The position numbers were made by a program, and so were the translations under genes. Below are positions 59,546 through 64,000 of a stretch of DNA of 64,000 nt, one piece after another; position 1 is the first letter of the stretch, and the number at the start of each line of letters is the position of its first letter. Source of the stretch: NORP23 sp050302475 (GTDB lineage Bacteria; Pseudomonadota; Alphaproteobacteria; Rhodobacterales; Rhodobacteraceae); NCBI GenBank assembly GCA_050302475.1, contig JBNLBF010000014.1, positions 1 to 64,000 on the forward strand, written 5' to 3'. The notes under the pieces were generated by a model that was given only the letters and a program-made list of their open reading frames with translations, was not told where the DNA came from and ran no database searches.

Positions 59546-59573
59546 CGGAAAGGCGCAGGACCGCGCCTTTCCG
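59546..59573 (-). terminator. Stem-loop after the 117-residue lipoprotein gene
   Basis: CGGAAAGGCGC and GCGCCTTTCCG form a perfect 11-base stem with a 6-base loop, 12 bases past the stop. Without a strong T-run it may act by protecting the 3' end. Confidence 0.55.
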
Positions 59574-59585
59574 ATTCACAGCTGA

Positions 59586-59939
59586 TCAGGAATAAACCCA
59601 GCCGGTTTCGCGGCAGACATTGACCTGTCGCGCTTCCAGCACGTCACCATCGGCGAACACGGCCTGGAAGTCATACAAGCAGGAACTTGTGCCATCGTCG
59701 AAATCGATTGTCATGTAAGTCCCGGACGGCAACACGCTGGAGCCAAGCTGGTCCGGACCCCAAGCGTTGTTATAGGAACTGGACGCGTAGAAATGTGTCA
59801 TCGTCACCCCGGTCCGGTTGGTGATGTCCATCACCCGATTTTGACCATCGCTGACGGTATAATATGTGGTTGAGCCATCCTCGACACAGCCTGCGAGGAG
59901 AGCGGTGCTCAAAAGAGCAGCGGCTAGTTTCTTCATCAT
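59586..59939 (-). CDS. Lipoprotein of unknown function
   Basis: A 117-residue lipoprotein: MMKKLAAALLSTALLAGC has lipobox LAGC with Cys18. The mature part has many aromatic and small residues (VTMTHFYASSSYNNAWGPDQ) and two further cysteines (CLYDF, NVCRE) that may pair, suggesting a small beta-sandwich. No family recognised. The first or second ATG can be the start. Upstream it is divergent from the YbdK-type ligase gene. Confidence 0.75.
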   Translation of the reverse strand: MMKKLAAALLSTALLAGCVEDGSTTYYTVSDGQNRVMDITNRTGVTMTHFYASSSYNNAWGPDQLGSSVLPSGTYMTIDFDDGTSSCLYDFQAVFADGDVLEARQVNVCRETGWVYS

Positions 59940-60131
59940 TTACCCCTTAATGAGATTACCAATTAGTCAGATAGTGAGGCTTACGTTACGCAAGAGTTTG
60001 TCGAAAATCGGGCGCAGAATTGTCAAAAGTTTCCGTTCGGTATTCAAAATCGAAGAAATCCTGCGCAGAAACCTTGATCCGCGCGCGATTGCGGTTTTTG
60101 ATCCGGGTAAGACTTGCCGGAAGGGAACGAT

Positions 60132-61259
60132 ATGGATGACACACCTAGCCTGACACTCGGGATCGAAGAGGAATATCTGATTGTGGATCGTGAAACCCGC
60201 GATCTGGTCCGTGAACCGTCCGACGATTTCCATGCAGCTTGTTCCGAAGCGTTGGGCGAACAGGTGACGGGCGAATATCTGCAATGTCAGGTGGAGATCG
60301 GTACCAAACCTCACAAAACCGTACCCGATGCTGCGAAAGACCTAAAGCAGCTGCGTGCCGGGGTCGCCAAGGCGGCCGAGGCGTTTGGCTATGCTCCGAT
60401 TGCGGCCTCAACCCATCCGTTCGCCAAATGGCGCGAGCAGACGCATACCCGCAAGGACCGTTATGACAATCTGCGCAGCGATCTGGGGTTGGCGGTGCGG
60501 CGGTTGCTGATTTGCGGGATGCATTGTCATATCGGAATCGAGGACGAAGATATGCGCCTCGATCTGATGAACCAGGTGACCTATTTCCTGCCGCACCTGC
60601 TGGCGCTGTCCTGTTCCTCGCCGTTTTGGGAGGGGGAGGATACGGGGTTGTCCTCCTATCGCCTGACCGTGTTTGACGCGTTGCCGCGCACCGGCTTGCC
60701 GGATCGGCTGGGATCGTTCGGGGAATTCCGGCGGCTGGTGGACCAGTTGGTCGCGACCGGCGTGATCGAGGACAGTTCTAAGATCTGGTGGGATATCCGG
60801 CCCTCGTCGAAATTCCCGACGGTGGAGCAGAGGGTGACGGATGTCTGTTCACTGGCCGATGACGCGGTGGCGATTGCGGCCACATTTCAGTCGCTGGTGG
60901 CGTTTCTGTACCGGCTGCGCAGCCTGAACCAGCGCTGGCGGATTTATCCCAACACACTGATTGCCGAGAACCGTTGGCAGGCGCAGCGTCACGGTGCGCT
61001 GGGGTCACTAATTGATCACGGCAAGTTGGCAATGGCGCCGGTAAAGGAGCTGGTGGACGAGATTATCTCGCTGGTGGGCGAAGATGCCGATGCACTGGGT
61101 TGCCGGACGGAGCTGGAGCGGATCAGAGTGATCGCGCGGGAAGGATCGTCGGCGGATCGGCAGCGACGGCGGTATGTTGATGCCCGTGCCGCAGGGGCGG
61201 ATGACCATGAGGCTTGTGTGGCCGTGGTCGATGGGTTGATCAAAGAATTCACCGCATGA
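60132..61259 (+). CDS. YbdK-type carboxylate-amine ligase (GCS2 family)
   Basis: A 375-residue glutamate-cysteine-ligase-2-like enzyme. LTLGIEEEYLIVDRETRDLV (8-27) is the metal/ATP-binding start, with MHCHIGIEDED, WWDIRPSSKFPTVEQRVTD and the closing RWQAQRHGALGSLID. Family members join a carboxylate to an amine using ATP; YbdK has weak glutamate-cysteine ligase activity. The ATG at 60132 has AAGGGA upstream, preferred to one 18 bases earlier. The stop overlaps the DUF5680 gene (ATGA). Confidence 0.9.
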   Translation: MDDTPSLTLGIEEEYLIVDRETRDLVREPSDDFHAACSEALGEQVTGEYLQCQVEIGTKPHKTVPDAAKDLKQLRAGVAKAAEAFGYAPIAASTHPFAKWREQTHTRKDRYDNLRSDLGLAVRRLLICGMHCHIGIEDEDMRLDLMNQVTYFLPHLLALSCSSPFWEGEDTGLSSYRLTVFDALPRTGLPDRLGSFGEFRRLVDQLVATGVIEDSSKIWWDIRPSSKFPTVEQRVTDVCSLADDAVAIAATFQSLVAFLYRLRSLNQRWRIYPNTLIAENRWQAQRHGALGSLIDHGKLAMAPVKELVDEIISLVGEDADALGCRTELERIRVIAREGSSADRQRRRYVDARAAGADDHEACVAVVDGLIKEFTA

Positions 61260-61711
61260 CGATAGATATGACCACGCTTGAAAGGTTTATCGTTTCGGCG
61301 AAAGCGGCCTGCTATGTTGGCGACGGCGCGTCCACCAAACCCAGCCGCAATGGATCGCATGACCTTGAGTTTCAGGACGGCGACTGGCGGTATCTCGACA
61401 GTTATTTCGGCGGCACGGATTTTCTGGGGCAGGAGGTTGTCTGGTTCAAGGGTGCCCCGGTCTGGGCGATGAACTATTACGGTTATATCCTGCGCGACGA
61501 CTTGATTGATGCGTCCCGCGCCGGAAATGTAATCAAGGTAGTGCTCGCCACCCTGTATCAGGATGGGCGGTTCCTTGGCGGATTTGAAATGCCAGTTGGA
61601 GAGTATGTTTACGCCGACGGCAATACCGGAAATGTCCGGAATTTTCATGGGGTTGAGACGATTTCACTGGATTCGGAAATTGTATCCCGTCTGGATTATC
61701 GTGGCGGTTGA
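61256..61711 (+). CDS. DUF5680 domain protein
   Basis: A 151-residue protein, soluble. WRYLDSYFGGTDFLGQEVVW (about 44-63) and APVWAMNYYGYILRD (about 67-81) fit the DUF5680 domain, which also occurs fused to XRE regulators. Here it is stand-alone. Function unknown. It is translationally coupled to the YbdK-type gene by an ATGA overlap, so a shared role is likely. Confidence 0.8.
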   Translation: MTIDMTTLERFIVSAKAACYVGDGASTKPSRNGSHDLEFQDGDWRYLDSYFGGTDFLGQEVVWFKGAPVWAMNYYGYILRDDLIDASRAGNVIKVVLATLYQDGRFLGGFEMPVGEYVYADGNTGNVRNFHGVETISLDSEIVSRLDYRGG

Positions 61712-61796
61712 ATACGACCATAAATCTTTCCGGCGCGTGGTTCCACACGCCAGAAAGGTGTATTCTTTAATCCGAGCGTCTAGTACAGCTAGACCC

Positions 61797-62261
61797 TTAA
61801 AACGGGATTTCGTCATCCAGATCATTATTTCCAGCAGGGGCTGCCGGGCCGGGATCCTGCGAACCACCGTAATCATTACCGTAGCTGCTGCCACCACCAC
61901 CGCTGTCACCACGGCCGCCAAGCATCACCAGTTTGGCGTCAAACCCTTGCAAGACAACTTCGGTTGAATAGCGGTCAGCACCGGACTGATCCTGCCATTT
62001 GCGGGTCTGGAGTTTCCCTTCCAGATACACGGTCGATCCTTTGCGGAGATATTGCTCGCACACCCGAACCAACCCTTCGGAGAAAATCGCGACCGTATGC
62101 CATTCGGTGCGCTCGCGTTGCTCGCCGCTATTGCGGTCGCGCCAGCGTTCCGAGGTTGCGACACGCAAATTGCAGACTTTGCCGCCATTCTGGAATGTCC
62201 GCACCTCTGGGTCCGCGCCCAGATTGCCAATTAGAATTACTTTGTTGACGCTGCCCGACAT
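61797..62261 (-). CDS. ssb: Single-stranded DNA-binding protein SSB
   Basis: A 154-residue SSB with an OB-fold at 1-110 (NKVILIGNLGADPEVRTFQNGG, WHTVAIFSEGL, YLRKGSTVYLEGKLQTRKWQ), a glycine/serine-rich linker (about 115-140) and the acidic tip DDEIPF that binds partner proteins. GAGGAGAAAAAG precedes the ATG. Role: protection of single-stranded DNA in replication, repair and recombination. Transcribed alone and divergent from the lytic transglycosylase gene. Confidence 0.97.
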   Translation of the reverse strand: MSGSVNKVILIGNLGADPEVRTFQNGGKVCNLRVATSERWRDRNSGEQRERTEWHTVAIFSEGLVRVCEQYLRKGSTVYLEGKLQTRKWQDQSGADRYSTEVVLQGFDAKLVMLGGRGDSGGGGSSYGNDYGGSQDPGPAAPAGNNDLDDEIPF

Positions 62262-62410
62262 CTTTTTCTCCTCATCGAATCTTTGCGCGAATTAACCATA
62301 TTTGATGCAGATAAACCACAGCGAGTGATAATAAGACGTAAATATCTCGCAAAAGATGAAATCCGTGCTAAACTCTCTCCAAAATAAAGCAGAATTGCAG
62401 GCAGAGTATC

Positions 62411-63082
62411 ATGAAACGTGTTTTGATCCCCTTTATGCTGGGCGTTTTTGCCTGTGCGGGTAACGCACAGGTGGTGACGATTACGACGGTGCCAAGTGAA
62501 GCTGCGCCGCTGGTGGACGTGAATGATCTGGAAGCCGTGAATTCCCTGATTGCGAAATATAATGCGCGCGAGGTTGCGCCGGGCTCGATGGCTGACCAAT
62601 TGCGCTCGCTGCGCCACCGAGTGCTTGCTGATCCTTTCCCGATCCCGCAAGAGGTCACCGAAGGTAGCCATTTCGAAATCGCGATTAAAATGGCCAACCG
62701 CTACGGCATTCCCGCGCAGCTGTTTTTCAATCTTGTGACGGCGGAGTCCAATTGGGATGCAATGATTACCTCGCACCGGGGTGCTATTGGTTTGACGCAG
62801 CTTATGCCAGGAACGGCTGAAGAACTTGGTGTAGACCCTTGGGATGCTTACGAAAATTTGGAAGGCGGGGCGCGTTACCTAAGCCAGCAATACCAGACAT
62901 TCGGCTCGTGGGAACTGGCGCTCGCCGCCTATAATGCCGGCCCCGGAGCAGTGCAACGTTATGATGGCATTCCGCCTTATGCGGAGACGCAGGATTACGT
63001 GCAAAAGATCATGCAGGAATTTGACGAAGATGCACTGGAAGCCGCGCTGGATATCTCCTCGCTACCGGAGCGTGCGTTCTAA
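62411..63082 (+). CDS. Lytic transglycosylase (SLT family)
   Basis: A 223-residue secreted enzyme: signal peptide (IPFMLGVFACAGNAQ, cleavage about 20), a helical linker, then an SLT domain at about 88-200. Catalytic Glu112 lies in VTAESNWD, followed by GAIGLTQLMPGTAEELGV and LALAAYNAGPGAV. It cleaves peptidoglycan glycan strands. Converges on the CPBP protease gene with a 4-base overlap. Confidence 0.92.
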   Translation: MKRVLIPFMLGVFACAGNAQVVTITTVPSEAAPLVDVNDLEAVNSLIAKYNAREVAPGSMADQLRSLRHRVLADPFPIPQEVTEGSHFEIAIKMANRYGIPAQLFFNLVTAESNWDAMITSHRGAIGLTQLMPGTAEELGVDPWDAYENLEGGARYLSQQYQTFGSWELALAAYNAGPGAVQRYDGIPPYAETQDYVQKIMQEFDEDALEAALDISSLPERAF

Positions 63083-63885
63083 CCGCGCCACCAGCGCCAG
63101 ATCACCCAGATACCCATCACCATGACACCGGTTGACACGATCGCCGCTGGAATGCCCGACGTGGCGGGGGTGGCGACTGACAAGTTGTAGGTTATGTGCC
63201 AAAAGGCAACAATCAGGATCGAATTTTCGAAGGTCAGGTAAATCCACGCCAGCACGTAGGCGCCAAGCCCCAACCCGATCATCCAACCGATCAGCATCGG
63301 TCCTATCAGGTCGCTCATCGACTGGTTCAGGATAAATAGTGGTAGATGCCACAGCAGCCAAACGATCGCGACGATCGCCGTTGCCTGCAATTTTCCGAGC
63401 CTTGGATGCAGATGATGCAACAGGAATCCACGCCAGCCGACCTCCTCACCATAGCCATTGAGCAGGATCACAAATATCACGAATCCGGCCGCACCCATCG
63501 CAGGGGGCACACCTGGATAGGCCCAAAAATCCGCCATGGGCGGGTAGGGGATGCCGGTCGCGCTGAGCAACAGAAACCAGACCAAGGCGATCACTGGTGG
63601 GGCGGCGATCAGCAAGACCGCCAACCTCCAGTTGGTTGGAATTTTCAGACATCGGCGCCCCAGATCAGCTAATCCCGCGCGTCCCTGCCGCATTGCCGTA
63701 ACAATCACCGCCGCCAGCGCAGGGCCAAATAATCCAGGGAGATGGCTGACCGTGGAGCCGGGTGTCACCCGTAATCCCATCGCAATCAACACCCCCCAAT
63801 AGCTCCAGCTGAGCAGATAGGCGAGCGCGATAAAAGTGATAATGGGTCCGGAACGATACAAGCCGATGCCTCCTGTTGGAAACAT
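63079..63885 (-). CDS. CPBP-family intramembrane metalloprotease
   Basis: A 268-residue protein with about eight spans. CPBP (Abi) motifs: EEVGWRGFLL (Glu147, Glu148, Arg152), WLLWHLPLF (His180) and FWHITYN (His230, Asn234), all expected for the metal site. In bacteria, members serve in bacteriocin self-immunity, peptide maturation or prenyl-protein cleavage; here the context gives no hint. It lies 37 bases after a probable rhodanese gene on the same strand. Confidence 0.88.
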   Translation of the reverse strand: MFPTGGIGLYRSGPIITFIALAYLLSWSYWGVLIAMGLRVTPGSTVSHLPGLFGPALAAVIVTAMRQGRAGLADLGRRCLKIPTNWRLAVLLIAAPPVIALVWFLLLSATGIPYPPMADFWAYPGVPPAMGAAGFVIFVILLNGYGEEVGWRGFLLHHLHPRLGKLQATAIVAIVWLLWHLPLFILNQSMSDLIGPMLIGWMIGLGLGAYVLAWIYLTFENSILIVAFWHITYNLSVATPATSGIPAAIVSTGVMVMGIWVIWRWWRG

Positions 63886-63922
63886 CGGCCTGTGTGGGGG
63901 AAACGTCGTTGACGCAGATCAA

Positions 63923-64000
63923 TCAGGCGGAGTACGGAACCCGCTCGCCACCAGCCTGCACCCAATTGGCCAGACCGCCGATATTTGTGGCTTCCTTGAA
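63923..64000 (-). CDS. C-terminal end of a probable rhodanese-domain protein (partial)
   Basis: The last 25 residues run FKEATNIGGLANWVQAGG then ERVPYSA and stop. The NIGGLANWVQAG pattern matches the end of rhodanese domains, where GGxxxW precedes the C-terminus. The active-site loop lies outside the window. Confidence is limited by length. Confidence 0.55.
   Translation of the reverse strand, partial: FKEATNIGGLANWVQAGGERVPYSA

Noticed and set aside
63079..63885. CPBP protease as part of a bacteriocin or immunity cluster
   Set aside because: No precursor peptide, modification enzyme or ABC exporter is found nearby, so only the protease itself is called.

Overview
The window looks like an ordinary chromosomal segment of a marine-type alphaproteobacterium of the order Rhodobacterales (Roseobacter-like). 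Grounds: moderate-high GC, family-level resemblance of most proteins to that order, the rplU-rpmA-GNAT-obgE-proB-proA run, an L21 protein with a C-terminal helix-hairpin-helix domain, two DUF1127 proteins, a TRAP transporter, a Tad pilus locus and a TTAA-N7-TTAA (CtrA-type) box. No phage, transposon, CRISPR array or plasmid function was seen. The organism assignment is inference from family resemblance, not a database match.

Layout. 1-2.9 kb: MgtC-like protein, DMT exporter, YciB-type septation protein, a beta-hydroxyacid dehydrogenase. 2.9-15.3 kb: Tad/Flp pilus locus, all on the minus strand. In transcription order it holds flp, a second flp-like pilin, cpaB, cpaC, an OmpA-like lipoprotein, a terminator, then cpaE, cpaF, tadB, tadC, two TPR lipoproteins, cpaA and an AAA ATPase. 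15.8-18.9 kb: tripartite TRAP uptake system. 18.9-19.7 kb: an outer membrane barrel. 20-25.6 kb: a minus-strand run (DUF1127, methyltransferase, micro-ORF, OsmC, flavin monooxygenase-like, OsmC, methyltransferase with an in-frame stop), divergent from an HxlR/SCP2 regulator. 26-27.4 kb: tRNA-Ser, then LysR divergent from a second DUF1127 gene. 27.6-33.7 kb: rplU, rpmA, GNAT enzymes (one a tandem fusion), obgE, proB, proA. 33.7-39.5 kb: DUF882 peptidase divergent from an L,D-transpeptidase, then lpxD, an acyl carrier protein and a ketosynthase, then an IalB-like protein. 39.7-47.8 kb: HerA-like ATPase, CorC-type protein, metallophosphoesterase, xerD, two envelope unknowns, aroK and aroB. 47.8-54.3 kb: a radical SAM enzyme and several unknowns, small membrane proteins and tRNA-Gly. 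54.4-64 kb: YmdB-type phosphodiesterase, DMT transporter, SLC13/TrkA-C permease, yebC, barrel protein, YbdK-type ligase, ssb, lytic transglycosylase, CPBP protease and the tail of a probable rhodanese.

How genes work together. The Tad genes form most of a pilus machine: two prepilins, prepilin peptidase, secretin, outer membrane lipoproteins, localisation ATPase, assembly ATPase and inner membrane platform. The tadE/F/G pseudopilins are not in the window. Hairpins and terminators between the modules suggest that pilin is made in excess over assembly proteins. The least explained block is the HxlR-flanked run at 20-25.6 kb, which joins two methyltransferases, two OsmC-fold proteins and a flavoprotein, a plausible but uncharacterised redox or electrophile-response pathway. 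One of its methyltransferases is interrupted by a TAG codon beyond which homologous-looking sequence continues in frame. Other blocks worth a look are the lpxD-ACP-ketosynthase trio and the radical SAM enzyme with six C-terminal cysteines.
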